A DNA stretch of 64,000 nt from Streptomyces globosus. GTDB lineage: Bacteria; Actinomycetota; Actinomycetes; Streptomycetales; Streptomycetaceae. The DNA is taken from positions 5,585,501-5,649,500 of the forward strand of contig NZ_CP030862.1 of assembly GCF_003325375.1 (NCBI RefSeq), given 5' to 3'. The notes beneath the pieces were generated by a model, which was not told the origin of the DNA, did no database searches, and saw only the letters and a program-made list of their open reading frames with translations. This document shows, in pieces, positions 16,625 through 25,343 of this stretch. A program made the translations under genes and the position numbers. Positions within the stretch are counted from its first letter, which is position 1. Each line of letters begins with the position of its first letter.

Positions 16625-17025
16625 TGCCGTGCGGCCTTCCCCGTGTAGAGATCGATCTTGAAGTCCAGTACGGCGAGCGCGTCGTTCAGCTCCGAGATCC
16701 GCGCCCGCACCTCGTTCCTCGTCCGCTCCAGCAGCTCCCGCCGCTGGTCGACGGTGTGCTCCCCTTCGCGGACCAGCTCCGCGTACCTGACCATGTCCGC
16801 CACCGACATCCCGGTGGTGCGCAGCTTGCCCACGAAGGCCAGCCACTGCAGGTCGCCGTCGCTGAAGCGCCGCTGCCCCGAGTGGGAGCGGTCCACCTGC
16901 CGCATGAGGCCGATGCGCTCGTACCAGCGCAGCGTGTGCTGGGACAGACCGGTGCGTGCCTCGACCTCGCTGATCGTGTACCGCGGCGGCGTCTGCATCT
17001 GCGTCTGCGTCTGCGTCAGGCTCAT
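16621..17025 (-). CDS. MerR-family regulator
   Basis: 134 residues. The winged HTH (RYTISEVEARTGLSQHTLRWYERIGLM) is followed by QVDRSHSGQRRFSDGDLQWL and a long dimerisation helix. Only non-metal-type features are seen: there are no conserved cysteines at the C-terminus, so an organic ligand or stress signal is more likely than a metal. A Gln-Thr repeat (LTQTQTQMQTP) precedes the HTH. ATG 17025 lies 7 nt after TAGCGT, which predicts a leaderless mRNA. The start overlaps nothing else and the next gene (AKR) is coupled by ATGA. Confidence 0.92.
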
Positions 17026-17032
17026 GGCGACC

Positions 17033-17070
17033 ACGCTAGGACCCTTGAGTGCACTCCAAGCAAGTAGGCT
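17033..17070. promoter_or_regulatory. MerR operator inside overlapping divergent promoters
   Basis: Minus strand: -35 TTGCTT (17063-17058), a 19-nt spacer and -10 TAGCGT (17038-17033). The over-long spacer is the hallmark of MerR-controlled promoters. The spacer contains the near-palindrome CTTGAGTGCACTCCAAG (17044-17060, plus strand). The plus-strand -10 TAGGCT (17065-17070) for the serine hydrolase lies beside it. One MerR dimer could therefore control both directions. Confidence 0.7.
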
Positions 17071-17077
17071 CGGCGGC

Positions 17078-17923
17078 ATGGAGAGCGTGGAGAGGCTGGA
17101 AAGCCTTCAGATCATCGAGAACTGGCCGGTGCCGGCCGCCGCCGCCGCGGTGGTGCGCGCCGACGGCGCCCTGGCGGGCTCCCACGGGCCGGTCGACCGC
17201 CGCTTCGCGCTGGCGTCCGTGACCAAGCCGCTCGCCGCGTACGCCGCGCTCGTCGCGTACGAAGAGGGGGCGGTCGAGCTGGACGAGCCGGCCGGCCCGG
17301 AGGGGTCGACGGTCCGTCACCTGCTCGCGCACAGCAGCGGCCTCGCCTTCGACGAGCACCGCGTGATGGCACCTCCGGGGACGCGCCGGCTGTACTCGAA
17401 CGCCGGCTTCGAGGTCCTCGGCGACCACATCGCGAAGGCCACCGGCATCCCGTTCGCGGAGTACGTGCACCAGGCCGTCTTCGAGCCGCTCGGCATGGCG
17501 TCGACCACGCTGGAGGGCTCGCCCGCGAAGGACGGCGTCTCCACCGTGTCCGACCTGGTCCGCTTCGCCGCGGAGCTCCAGGCGCCGCGCCTGCTGGACG
17601 TGCGGACGGTCGCCGAGGCGACGACGGTGGTCCACCCGGGCCTCAAGGGCGTGCTCCCCGGGTACGGCCACCAGTCCCCCAACGACTTCGGGCTGGGTCT
17701 GGAGATCCGCGGGGGGAAGTCCCCGCACTGGACGGGCGCGGGCTCCTCGCCCCGTACGTTCGGCCACTTCGGGCAGGCGGGCACGTTCCTGTGGGTGGAC
17801 CCGGAGGCCCGGGCGGCGTGCGTGGCCCTGGCGGACCGCGCGTTCGGCCCGTGGGCGGTGGAGGCGTGGCCCCCGTTCACGGACGCCGTCCTCGCCGAGC
17901 TGTCGGGCCGCCCCGCCCGCTGA
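17078..17923 (+). CDS. Serine hydrolase (beta-lactamase / class C PBP fold)
   Basis: 281 residues, no signal peptide visible. Catalytic motifs: SVTK (Ser47-Lys50) and YSN near residue 107 (RRLYSNAGFEVLG). An HFGQAGTF segment near the end takes the place of the KTG triad. The family covers esterases, D-aminopeptidases and beta-lactamase-like enzymes. The lack of a signal peptide argues for a cytoplasmic esterase. ATG 17078 sits 7 nt after TAGGCT, predicting a leaderless transcript, and shares its promoter region with the MerR-AKR operon. It may belong to the same response. Confidence 0.85.
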   Translation: MESVERLESLQIIENWPVPAAAAAVVRADGALAGSHGPVDRRFALASVTKPLAAYAALVAYEEGAVELDEPAGPEGSTVRHLLAHSSGLAFDEHRVMAPPGTRRLYSNAGFEVLGDHIAKATGIPFAEYVHQAVFEPLGMASTTLEGSPAKDGVSTVSDLVRFAAELQAPRLLDVRTVAEATTVVHPGLKGVLPGYGHQSPNDFGLGLEIRGGKSPHWTGAGSSPRTFGHFGQAGTFLWVDPEARAACVALADRAFGPWAVEAWPPFTDAVLAELSGRPAR

Positions 17924-17944
17924 CCCCCCTGCCGTCGCTGCCGC

Positions 17945-18604
17945 TCAGCCGGCCGGCAGCTCCCAGATCAGCAGCTCGCCCGGGGATCCGGCGACGGCCT
18001 CCAGGCCCTCCTCGCCGGTGATCCGGGCCGCGTCGCCGGGCCCGAGCTCCGCCCCGTCCAGGCGCAGGTCGCCGCGTACGACGTGCAGGTAGACAAGGGG
18101 CGCCGCGGGGACGGGGACGTGCTCGCCGGCGGCCGGCCGCCGCACGTGCAGGCGGGCCCCGGCCGCGGGTACCTCGTACGGGGTGCCGTCGGGGAGGCCG
18201 CGGACCAGCCGGTACGAGGGCTCGCCGCCGGGCTCCAGCGGAGCGAGCCAGGTCTGCACGAAGCACAGCGGGGCGGTGCCGTCGTTGCGCTCGACGTGCC
18301 GGGCGCCCGATCCGGCGCCGAAGTGCTGGACGTCGCCGGGGCGGACCTCGGCGGCCTCGCCGGTGCTGCCCTTGTGGGTCAGCTCGCCCTCGACGACCCA
18401 GGTGACGATCTCCGTGTGGCTGTGGGGGTGCTCCTCGAAGCCGGCGCCCGGCGCGAGGTGCTCCTCGTTGCAGGCCAGGACCGGCCCGAAGCGGAGGTTG
18501 TCCGGGGCGTAGAACCGGCCGAAGGAGAAGGCGTGCCGGGTCGTGATCCCGCTGTCCGGGTCGCCGCCCGGGTACCGGTCGGTGCCGCGGCGTACATCAA
18601 TCAT
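17945..18604 (-). CDS. Pirin-family bicupin
   Basis: 219 residues. The first cupin carries the metal-binding set HPHSHTEIVTWVVEGELTHKGS (two His, a third His and Glu later in VQHFGAGSGARH). The second cupin (residues about 135-215) lacks these ligands, as usual for pirins. Bacterial pirins include quercetinases and redox regulators; the function here is open. ATG 18604 lies 6 nt after a minus-strand TACGGT. It is convergent with the serine hydrolase (21-nt gap) and divergent from fasR. Confidence 0.88.
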   Translation of the reverse strand: MIDVRRGTDRYPGGDPDSGITTRHAFSFGRFYAPDNLRFGPVLACNEEHLAPGAGFEEHPHSHTEIVTWVVEGELTHKGSTGEAAEVRPGDVQHFGAGSGARHVERNDGTAPLCFVQTWLAPLEPGGEPSYRLVRGLPDGTPYEVPAAGARLHVRRPAAGEHVPVPAAPLVYLHVVRGDLRLDGAELGPGDAARITGEEGLEAVAGSPGELLIWELPAG

Positions 18605-18674
18605 GGACCCACCGTAGACCCTGGGCGTGAGGCCGCTCTCGGCGCAGGCGCCCCGATAAGGCACTCTTGTCCCC

Positions 18675-19880
18675 GTGCCCCATCCCGAACGTGAGCATTC
18701 CCCCGCGCATCCCGCTCCCGCCCATCCGCATCACGCGACGCTGCGGCGGCTGGAGAGGTCCTCCGGCCGGCTCGCCGCCAACGCGATCGCCCGCATGGAC
18801 GAGACCCTGCCGTGGTACCGGGCGATGCCCCCGGAGAACCGGTCCTGGATCGGCCTGGTCGCCCAGGCCGGCATCGCCGCGTTCACGGAGTGGTTCCGGC
18901 ACCCCGACACGCCGCAGGCGATCTCGACCGACGTGTTCGGGACGGCGCCGCGGGAGCTGACCCGGGCCATCACGCTGCGCCAGACGGTGGAGATGGTCCG
19001 TACGACGATCGAGGTGATGGAGGCCGCGATCGAGGAGGTCGCGGCGCCGGGCGACGAGTCGATCCTGCGGGAGGCGCTGCTCGTCTACGCGCGGGAGATC
19101 GCCTTCGCGACGGCCCAGGTGTACGCGCAGGCCGCCGAGGCGCGGGGCGCGTGGGACGCCCGCCTCGAGTCGCTCGTGGTCAACGCGGTGCTGTCGGGCG
19201 AGGCGGACGAGGGGGCGCTGTCGCGGGCCGCGGCGCTGGGCTGGAACTCGCCGGAGCACGTGTGCGTGGTGCTCGGCACGGCGCCCGACGGGGACAGCGA
19301 GCTGACGGTCGAGGCGATCCGGCGGGCGGCCCGCCACCACAAGCTGCAGGTGCTGACCGGGGTGCTCGGCGACCGGCTCGTCGTCATCGCGGGCGGCAGC
19401 GACAACCCGCTCCAGGTCGCGAAGTCGCTGATCGGGCCGTTCGCGGCGGGCCCGGTGGTGGCCGGCCCGGTGGTGCCGGACCTGCTGAACGCGACGAAGT
19501 CCGCGCAGGCCGCGGCGGCCGGATTGAAGGCGTGCACGGCGTGGCAGGACGCGCCGCGGCCGGTCCTGGCGGACGATCTGCTCCCGGAGCGCGCGATCGC
19601 CTCGGATCCGTCGGCGCGCGAACAGTTGGTGGAGGAGATCTACAGACCGCTGGAGGAGGCGGGGTCGGCGCTCCTGGAGACGCTGAGCGTGTACCTGGAG
19701 CAGGCGAGCAGTCTGGAGGGCGCGGCGCGGATGCTGTTCGTGCACCCCAACACGGTGCGCTACCGGCTCCGACGTGTGACCGACGTCACCGGCTGGTCAC
19801 CGTCCGATGTCCGCTCGGCGTTCACCCTGCGGATCGCGCTGATCCTCGGGCGCTTGGCCGACGCCGATCAGCAGCCCTAG
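18675..19880 (+). CDS. fasR: FasR, PucR-type activator of the fab operon
   Basis: 401 residues. The C-terminal end is a PucR-type HTH: SLEGAARMLFVHPNTVRYRLRRVTDVTGW (about residues 340-370). The N-terminal half is helical (MDETLPWYRAMPPENRSWIGLVAQAG). In Streptomyces the gene directly upstream of fabD encodes FasR, which binds and activates the fabD-fabH-acpP-fabF promoter; the position here (89 nt before fabD) matches. GTG 18675 is 7 nt after CACTCT, so a leaderless mRNA is possible. Identification rests on family plus synteny. Confidence 0.9.
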   Translation: MPHPEREHSPAHPAPAHPHHATLRRLERSSGRLAANAIARMDETLPWYRAMPPENRSWIGLVAQAGIAAFTEWFRHPDTPQAISTDVFGTAPRELTRAITLRQTVEMVRTTIEVMEAAIEEVAAPGDESILREALLVYAREIAFATAQVYAQAAEARGAWDARLESLVVNAVLSGEADEGALSRAAALGWNSPEHVCVVLGTAPDGDSELTVEAIRRAARHHKLQVLTGVLGDRLVVIAGGSDNPLQVAKSLIGPFAAGPVVAGPVVPDLLNATKSAQAAAAGLKACTAWQDAPRPVLADDLLPERAIASDPSAREQLVEEIYRPLEEAGSALLETLSVYLEQASSLEGAARMLFVHPNTVRYRLRRVTDVTGWSPSDVRSAFTLRIALILGRLADADQQP

Positions 19881-19969
19881 GCTTTTGTCGGACATCAACA
19901 ATTACCCTGACGGTTCTTGGTCCCTGTCCCCACGGGCGGCGGGGACCACCCACAAGAGAGAGTGTGAGG
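19881..19969 (+). promoter_or_regulatory. fab operon promoter region with candidate FasR site
   Basis: The 89-nt gap holds TTGTCGGACATCAACAA (19885-19901), whose ends TTGT/ACAA are inverted, followed by a -10-like TACCCT (19903-19908). FasR activates this promoter in other streptomycetes. The core 11-mer CGGACATCAAC (19889-19899) recurs exactly at 24199-24209 on the other flank of the operon. Confidence 0.55.
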
Positions 19970-20887
19970 GTGCTCGTACTCGTCGCTCCCGGCCAAGGCG
20001 CACAGACGCCCGGCTTCCTGACTCCCTGGCTCGAACTGCCCGGCGCCGCCGACCGCGTCGCCGCGTGGTCGGACGCCATCGGGCTCGACCTCGCCCACTA
20101 CGGCACGAAGGCCGACGCGGACGAGATCCGCGACACCGCCGTGGCCCAGCCGCTGCTGGTGGCCGCCGGCCTGCTGTCCGCCGCCGAGCTGGGCGCCCGT
20201 TCGGCGTTCGGCGCCGTCGCGGGCCACAGCGTCGGTGAGATCACGGCCGCCGCGTACGCGGGCGTGCTGTCGGACACGGACGCCCTGGCGTTCGTACGGA
20301 CCCGCGGCCTGGCGATGGCCGAGGCGGCCGCGGTCGCCCCGACGGGTATGGCCGCCGTGCTCGGCGGGGACCGCGACACCGTCGTCGCGCACCTGGAGAA
20401 GCTCGGCCTGACGCCCGCGAACATCAACGGCGCCGGCCAGATCGTGGCCGCCGGCACCGAGGCCCAGATCGAGGCGCTGGCCGCCGAGAAGCCCGAGGGC
20501 TCGACGCGGGTCGTCCCCCTGAAGGTCGCGGGCGCCTTCCACACGCACCACATGGCCCCCGCGGTCGCCACGCTGGAGGAGGCCGCCAAGGCCCTCACCC
20601 CGGCCGACCCGGAGCTTGCGTACGTCTCGAACAAGGACGGCCTCACCGTCGCCACGGGTGCCGACGTCGTCGCCCGCCTGGTCGGCCAGGTCGCGAACCC
20701 GGTCCGCTGGGACCTGTGCATGGACGCGTTCGCCGAGCTGGGCGTCACCGGGATCATCGAGCTGTGCCCCGGCGGCACCCTGACCGGTCTGGCCAAGCGT
20801 GCGCTCAAGGGTGTGCCCGCGGTGGCCCTGAAGACGCCGGACGATCTCGCCAAGGCCGCCGAGCTCGTCGCCGGGCACGGGGCCTGA
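19970..20887 (+). CDS. fabD: Malonyl-CoA:ACP transacylase
   Basis: 305 residues. FabD loads malonate onto ACP, the entry step of type II fatty-acid synthesis. The nucleophile is Ser87 in AGHSVGE; GQGAQTPG at the N-terminus forms the oxyanion hole and GAFHTHHM holds the catalytic His. GTG 19970 is chosen because FabD homologues begin at LVLVAPGQG; GTG 19964 is two codons upstream. AGAGAG at 19956-19962 is the likely ribosome site. It is the first gene of the fabD-fabH-acpP-fabF operon. Confidence 0.95.
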   Translation: MLVLVAPGQGAQTPGFLTPWLELPGAADRVAAWSDAIGLDLAHYGTKADADEIRDTAVAQPLLVAAGLLSAAELGARSAFGAVAGHSVGEITAAAYAGVLSDTDALAFVRTRGLAMAEAAAVAPTGMAAVLGGDRDTVVAHLEKLGLTPANINGAGQIVAAGTEAQIEALAAEKPEGSTRVVPLKVAGAFHTHHMAPAVATLEEAAKALTPADPELAYVSNKDGLTVATGADVVARLVGQVANPVRWDLCMDAFAELGVTGIIELCPGGTLTGLAKRALKGVPAVALKTPDDLAKAAELVAGHGA

Positions 20888-20906
20888 GAGAAGGAGCCCA
20901 CACAGC

Positions 20907-21911
20907 ATGTCGAAGATCAAGCCTGCCAAGGGCTCCCCGTACGCCCGCATCCTCGGCGTCGGCGGCTACCGTCCGAGCCGGGTCGTCTCCAACGACGTCA
21001 TCCTGGAGAAGATCGACTCCTCGGACGAGTGGATCCGCTCCCGCTCGGGCATCGCGACCCGGCACTGGGCATCGCCCGAGGAGACGGTCGCCGCGATGTC
21101 GGTGGAGGCCGCCGGCAAGGCGCTCGCCGACGCCGGCGTGACGCCCGGGCAGATCGGCGCCGTCATCGTCTCGACGGTCTCGCACTTCCGGCAGACCCCG
21201 GCCATCGCGACGGAGATCGCGCACCGGGTCGGCGCGGACAGGCCGGCCGCGTTCGACATCTCCGCAGGCTGCGCCGGGTTCGGCTACGGCCTGACCCTGG
21301 CCAAGGGCCTCGTCATCGAGGGGTCGGCCGAGTACGTGCTGGTCATCGGTGTCGAGCGGCTCTCGGACCTGACCGACCTGGAGGACCGGGCGACGGCCTT
21401 CCTGTTCGGCGACGGCGCCGGTGCCGTGGTCGTCGGCCCCTCGGACGTGCCGGCCATAGGCCCCACGGTGTGGGGTTCCGAGGGCGACAAGTCCGAGACG
21501 ATCAAGCAGACCGTGCCGTGGGACGAGTACCTCGGCAAGGACGCCGGCGAGAAGTTCCCCGCCATCACCCAGGAGGGCCAGGCGGTGTTCCGCTGGGCCG
21601 TCTTCGAGATGGCCAAGGTGGCCCAGCAGGCGCTCGACGCCGCCGGGATCACCGCGGATGACCTGGACGTCTTCATCCCGCACCAGGCGAACATGCGGAT
21701 CATCGACTCGATGGTGAAGACCCTCAAGCTGCCGGAGCACGTCACGGTCGCCCGTGACGTGGAGACCACCGGCAACACGTCGGCCGCCTCGATCCCGCTC
21801 GCGATGGAGCGGCTCCTGGCGACCGGCGCGGCGAAGAGCGGTGACACCGCGCTCGTCATCGGCTTCGGGGCGGGTCTCGTGTACGCCGCCACGGTCGTTA
21901 CCCTCCCCTAG
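20907..21911 (+). CDS. fabH: Beta-ketoacyl-ACP synthase III
   Basis: 334 residues. FabH condenses an acyl-CoA starter (branched starters in streptomycetes) with malonyl-ACP. The catalytic triad is visible: Cys122 in SAGCAGFGYG, His about 258 in IPHQANMRI and Asn about 289 in TGNTSAAS. The ribosome site GAGAAGGAG lies 7 nt before ATG 20907. It is 19 nt downstream of fabD. It sets the starter choice of the operon, giving iso/anteiso fatty acids. Confidence 0.97.
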   Translation: MSKIKPAKGSPYARILGVGGYRPSRVVSNDVILEKIDSSDEWIRSRSGIATRHWASPEETVAAMSVEAAGKALADAGVTPGQIGAVIVSTVSHFRQTPAIATEIAHRVGADRPAAFDISAGCAGFGYGLTLAKGLVIEGSAEYVLVIGVERLSDLTDLEDRATAFLFGDGAGAVVVGPSDVPAIGPTVWGSEGDKSETIKQTVPWDEYLGKDAGEKFPAITQEGQAVFRWAVFEMAKVAQQALDAAGITADDLDVFIPHQANMRIIDSMVKTLKLPEHVTVARDVETTGNTSAASIPLAMERLLATGAAKSGDTALVIGFGAGLVYAATVVTLP

Positions 21912-21966
21912 GGCCCGGGACACCCTCCCGCCCCGTTTCACCCAGTAGCTAGAGAAGGAGCGCCAC

Positions 21967-22215
21967 ATGGCCGCCACGCAGGAAGAGATCGTCGAGGGTC
22001 TCGCGGAGATCGTGAACGAGATCGCCGGCATCCCGGTCGAGGACGTCGAGATCGACAAGTCCTTCACCGACGACCTGGACGTCGACTCGCTCTCCATGGT
22101 CGAGGTCGTCGTCGCCGCCGAAGAGCGCTTCGACGTCAAGATCCCGGACGAGGACGTCAAGAACCTGAAGACGGTCGGCGACGCCGCCGACTACATCCTG
22201 AAGCACCAGGGCTGA
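21967..22215 (+). CDS. acpP: Acyl carrier protein
   Basis: 82 residues, acidic and four-helix. The phosphopantetheine attachment serine is Ser41 in the DVDSLSMVE motif. It carries growing acyl chains for fatty-acid synthesis. AGAAGGAG at 21953-21960 precedes ATG 21967. The usual third position in the operon. Confidence 0.98.
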   Translation: MAATQEEIVEGLAEIVNEIAGIPVEDVEIDKSFTDDLDVDSLSMVEVVVAAEERFDVKIPDEDVKNLKTVGDAADYILKHQG

Positions 22216-22294
22216 GCCCGGACGAGCGTTTGTCGCCACCCGGCGGTGGCGCCGTGACATTCAGCACCCTCTGAGACGTGGAGAAAGAATTCCT

Positions 22295-23560
22295 GTGAGC
22301 CCGACCAATCGCACCGTGGTCGTCACCGGTATCGGCGCAACCACTCCGCTGGGTGGCGACAGCGCTTCGACGTGGGAAGGCATGCTCGCCGGCCGTTCCG
22401 GCGTGAAGCCCCTGGAGGGCGAGCGGTTCGCCGACCTCCCGGTCCGCATCGCCGCCCCGGTCGCCGTGGACCCGAGCGAGGTCCTGCCGCGGCCGCTGGC
22501 CCGCAAGCTGGACCGCTCCGCCCAGTTCGCCGTCATCGCCGCCCGCGAGGCGTGGGCCGACGCCGGCTACACCGCCCCGGCGGGCGAGGACGGCACCGTC
22601 GCCCCGGACCGCCTGGGCGCCGTGATCGCCTCCGGCATCGGCGGTGTCACCACCCTGCTCGACCAGTACGACGTCCTGAAGGACAAGGGTGTGCGCCGGG
22701 TCTCCCCGCACACCGTTCCCATGCTCATGCCGAACGGCCCGTCGGCCAACGTCGGCCTGGAGGTCAACGCCCAGGCGGGCGTGCACACTCCGGTCAGCGC
22801 CTGCGCCTCCGGCGCCGAGGCCATCGGCTACGCCGTCGAGATGATCCGCAGCGGCCGCGCCGACGTGGTCGTCGCCGGCGGCACCGAGGCGGCGATCCAC
22901 CCGCTGCCGATCGCCGCGTTCGCCAACATGATGGCGATGTCGAAGAACAACGAGAACCCGGAGCAGGCCTCCCGCCCGTACGACAAGGGCCGCGACGGCT
23001 TCGTGCTGGGCGAGGGCGCGGGTGTCGTCATCCTGGAGTCCGCCGAGCACGCCGCCTCGCGCGGCGCCCGCGTCTACTGCGAGGTGCTGGGCCAGGGCCT
23101 GTCCGCGGACAGCCACCACATCGCGCAGCCGGAGCCGACCGGGCGCGGTGTCGCCGCCGCCGTGCAGAACCTGCTCGACAACACGGGCCTGGACCCGGCC
23201 GAGCTGGTGCACGTCAACGCCCACGCCACGTCGACCCCGCAGGGCGACACGGCCGAGATCAAGGCCCTGCGCAAGGTCCTCGGCGACGACCTCGACCACA
23301 TCGCGGTGTCCGCGACCAAGTCGATGACGGGCCACCTGCTGGGCGGCGCCGGCGGCATCGAGACGGTCGCGACCGTGCTGGCGCTGTACCACCGGATCGC
23401 CCCGCCGACGATCAACCTCGACGACCTGGACGAGGACATCGACGCGGACATCGTCCGCGGCGAGCCGCGCAAGCTGCCGGTCGACGGCCCGATCGCCGCG
23501 ATCAACAACTCGTTCGGCTTCGGCGGCCACAACGTGACGCTGGCGTTCCGCAGCGTCTGA
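22295..23560 (+). CDS. fabF: Beta-ketoacyl-ACP synthase II
   Basis: 421 residues. FabF elongates acyl-ACP by decarboxylative condensation. The catalytic Cys170 is in VSACASGAEA, followed by NAHATSTPQGD and TGHLLGGAGG holding the two histidines. GTG 22295 is preceded by GGAGAAAG. Last gene of the operon; a 21-bp hairpin terminator follows. No fabG or fabI gene is nearby, so reductive steps are encoded elsewhere. Confidence 0.97.
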   Translation: MSPTNRTVVVTGIGATTPLGGDSASTWEGMLAGRSGVKPLEGERFADLPVRIAAPVAVDPSEVLPRPLARKLDRSAQFAVIAAREAWADAGYTAPAGEDGTVAPDRLGAVIASGIGGVTTLLDQYDVLKDKGVRRVSPHTVPMLMPNGPSANVGLEVNAQAGVHTPVSACASGAEAIGYAVEMIRSGRADVVVAGGTEAAIHPLPIAAFANMMAMSKNNENPEQASRPYDKGRDGFVLGEGAGVVILESAEHAASRGARVYCEVLGQGLSADSHHIAQPEPTGRGVAAAVQNLLDNTGLDPAELVHVNAHATSTPQGDTAEIKALRKVLGDDLDHIAVSATKSMTGHLLGGAGGIETVATVLALYHRIAPPTINLDDLDEDIDADIVRGEPRKLPVDGPIAAINNSFGFGGHNVTLAFRSV

Positions 23561-23572
23561 TCCCGCAGCATC

Positions 23573-23618
23573 CGGGAAGGGGCCCCGCCCGGCGCGTGCC
23601 GGGCGGGGCCCCTTCCCG
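23573..23618. terminator. 21-bp bidirectional hairpin terminator, fabF / DUF3145
   Basis: Perfect palindrome: arms 23573-23593 and 23598-23618, with a GCGT tetraloop. It lies in the 69-nt gap between convergent fabF and DUF3145 and serves either direction. Confidence 0.9.
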
Positions 23619-23629
23619 TACGGGCGGCC

Positions 23630-24124
23630 TCAGACGACCTGGTGGAGCCAGCGCACGGGTGCGCCCTCGCCGGCGTGGCGGAAGGGCTCCAACTCGTCGT
23701 CCCAGGGCTTGCCGAGCAGTGCGGCGATCTCCGCCTCCAGGTCGCTCTCGCCGCGCACGGAGCGGGCCATGGCGGCGCGCAGCCGGTCCTCGGGGACGAG
23801 GATGTCGCCGTGCAGGCCGGTGACGGCGTGGAAGATGCCGAGGTCGGGGGTGGAGCTGTAGCGCTCGCCCTCGGCGGTGGCGCAGGGCTCCGCCGTGACC
23901 TCGAAGCGGAGCAGGTGCCAGCCGCGCAGGGCGGAGGCGAGTCTGGAGGCCGTCCCCGGCTCGGCCACGAAGGAGAACTCGGCTCTCCACGTGCCCGGCG
24001 AGGCGGGCTGCCGGATCCAGTCGAGGTTGACCCGCACTCCGAGCACGCCCCCCACGGCCCATTCCACGTGCGGGCAGAGCGCGCGCGGCGCGGAATGCAC
24101 GTACAGAACTCCACGTGTCGTCAC
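23630..24124 (-). CDS. DUF3145 family protein
   Basis: 164 residues, an actinobacterial family of unknown function that is commonly encoded next to fabF. It begins VTTRGVLYVHSAPRALCPHV, then EWAVGGVLGVRVNLDW, and ends with GAPVRWLHQVV. No signal peptide or membrane segment. GTG 24124 is chosen over the longer ATG 24208 because CTGGAGG lies just upstream and family members begin here. The promoter-side sequence carries an 11-mer shared with the fab promoter, which suggests common control. Confidence 0.85.
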   Translation of the reverse strand: MTTRGVLYVHSAPRALCPHVEWAVGGVLGVRVNLDWIRQPASPGTWRAEFSFVAEPGTASRLASALRGWHLLRFEVTAEPCATAEGERYSSTPDLGIFHAVTGLHGDILVPEDRLRAAMARSVRGESDLEAEIAALLGKPWDDELEPFRHAGEGAPVRWLHQVV

Positions 24125-24375
24125 CGGGACCTCCAGGCTGGGACGAGGTCGGGAATAAACTCCTGAAAACGGACAGAATGTGACGCGATGTAATTTAGCG
24201 GACATCAACCGACATTGCGCTGCGGGACCTGCGGCCGAAACGCCACGGGGGAAAAGCTACCGTGCGGCGGGGGCCGTGGTGTGACGTACGGTCGGTCCGT
24301 AACCGCCCCGTACACAGCTTTCACTCAGCAGGACGCCCCCGCGACGGCGGGCGGCGAGGAGGAGGGACCCGTCCG
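24125..24375. promoter_or_regulatory. Divergent promoter region, DUF3145 / GDSL lipoprotein, with shared 11-mer
   Basis: This 251-nt gap is unusually AT-rich at 24165-24200. CGGACATCAAC at 24199-24209 matches 19889-19899 in the fab promoter exactly and is followed by CGACATT, giving two GACAT half-sites 10 nt apart. No ORF is supported. Confidence 0.5.
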
Positions 24376-25275
24376 ATGCGCACCACCGCCCACCGCAGCC
24401 GGGCGCGCCGCGCCCTCGCCCGTACGGCCGCTGCAGCGGCGCTCGCGGCGGTGCTGACCGGGTGTCAGGCGGAGGGCGGCGGCAGGGCGGGCGAGCGCGG
24501 GGCGCAGGCGGAGGCCCGCCCGCGCTGGAACACCGCCCCCGCGTCGGTCGCGGCCGTCGGCGACTCCATCACCCGCGGTTTCGACGCGTGTTCGGTCCTC
24601 GCGGACTGCCCCGAGGCCTCCTGGGCCACCGGCAGCGACCCGGCCGTCCGCTCGCTGGCCGCCCGGCTGCTCGGCGAAGGGGCGCTGGCGACGCGCAGTT
24701 GGAACCACGCCGCCACCGGCTCCCGGATGTCGGACCTGGCCGGGCAGCTCTCCGCGGCCGCCGGGCACAAGCCCGACCTGGTCACGGTCATGGTCGGCGC
24801 GAACGACGCCTGCCGGGCGACGGCCGCGTCGATGACGCCGACGGCCGACTTCCGCGACGGCTTCGAGAAGGCCCTCGCCGCGCTGCGGGCCGGTTCGCCC
24901 GCCTCGCAGGTGTACGTCTCCAGCATCCCGGACCTCCAGCGGCTGTGGCAGCAGGGCAAGGACCTCCCGGTGGTCCGGCAGGTGTGGCGGCTGGGGATCT
25001 GCCAGTCGATGCTGGCGGACCCGCTGTCCTCGGCGGCGGAGGCGACCGCCCGGCGGGAGCAGGTCCGGGCGCGGGTGGTCGAGTACAACGAGGTGCTCCG
25101 CGAGGTGTGCGGAAGGGATCCGCTGTGCCGCTACGACGGCGGGGCGGTCTTCCGGTACCCCTTCGCGGCAGAGCAGCTGAGCCGCTGGGACTGGTTCCAC
25201 CCGGGCAAGGCGGGCCAGGCGCGGCTCGCCGAGCTGGCCCACGGACAGGTGACGTCGGCCGAGCCGCCGAGCTGA
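24376..25275 (+). CDS. SGNH/GDSL hydrolase lipoprotein
   Basis: 299 residues. The lipobox LTGC follows a twin-Arg-rich, Ala-rich hydrophobic signal (AAAAALAAVLTGC), so it should be lipid-anchored outside the membrane. SGNH blocks: GDSITRG (Ser nucleophile, about residue 61), NHAATGSR, VGANDAC (Gly and Asn of the oxyanion hole) and DWFHPGKAG (Asp-His). Cysteines CSVLADC and CGRDPLC could form disulfides. Likely an extracellular esterase/lipase; the substrate is unknown. ATG 24376 has GGAGGAGGG 5-13 nt upstream. Confidence 0.9.
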   Translation: MRTTAHRSRARRALARTAAAAALAAVLTGCQAEGGGRAGERGAQAEARPRWNTAPASVAAVGDSITRGFDACSVLADCPEASWATGSDPAVRSLAARLLGEGALATRSWNHAATGSRMSDLAGQLSAAAGHKPDLVTVMVGANDACRATAASMTPTADFRDGFEKALAALRAGSPASQVYVSSIPDLQRLWQQGKDLPVVRQVWRLGICQSMLADPLSSAAEATARREQVRARVVEYNEVLREVCGRDPLCRYDGGAVFRYPFAAEQLSRWDWFHPGKAGQARLAELAHGQVTSAEPPS

Positions 25276-25290
25276 CGGCGGGCGGTGGAA

Positions 25291-25320
25291 CGGCGGGCGG
25301 CGTCTTCCGGTCACCCGCCG
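25291..25320. terminator. Hairpin after GDSL gene
   Basis: CGGCGGG (25291-25297) pairs with CCCGCCG (25314-25320) in the 68-nt convergent gap. Confidence 0.5.
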
Positions 25321-25343
25321 GGCACGGGCGTACGCCCGGAGGA

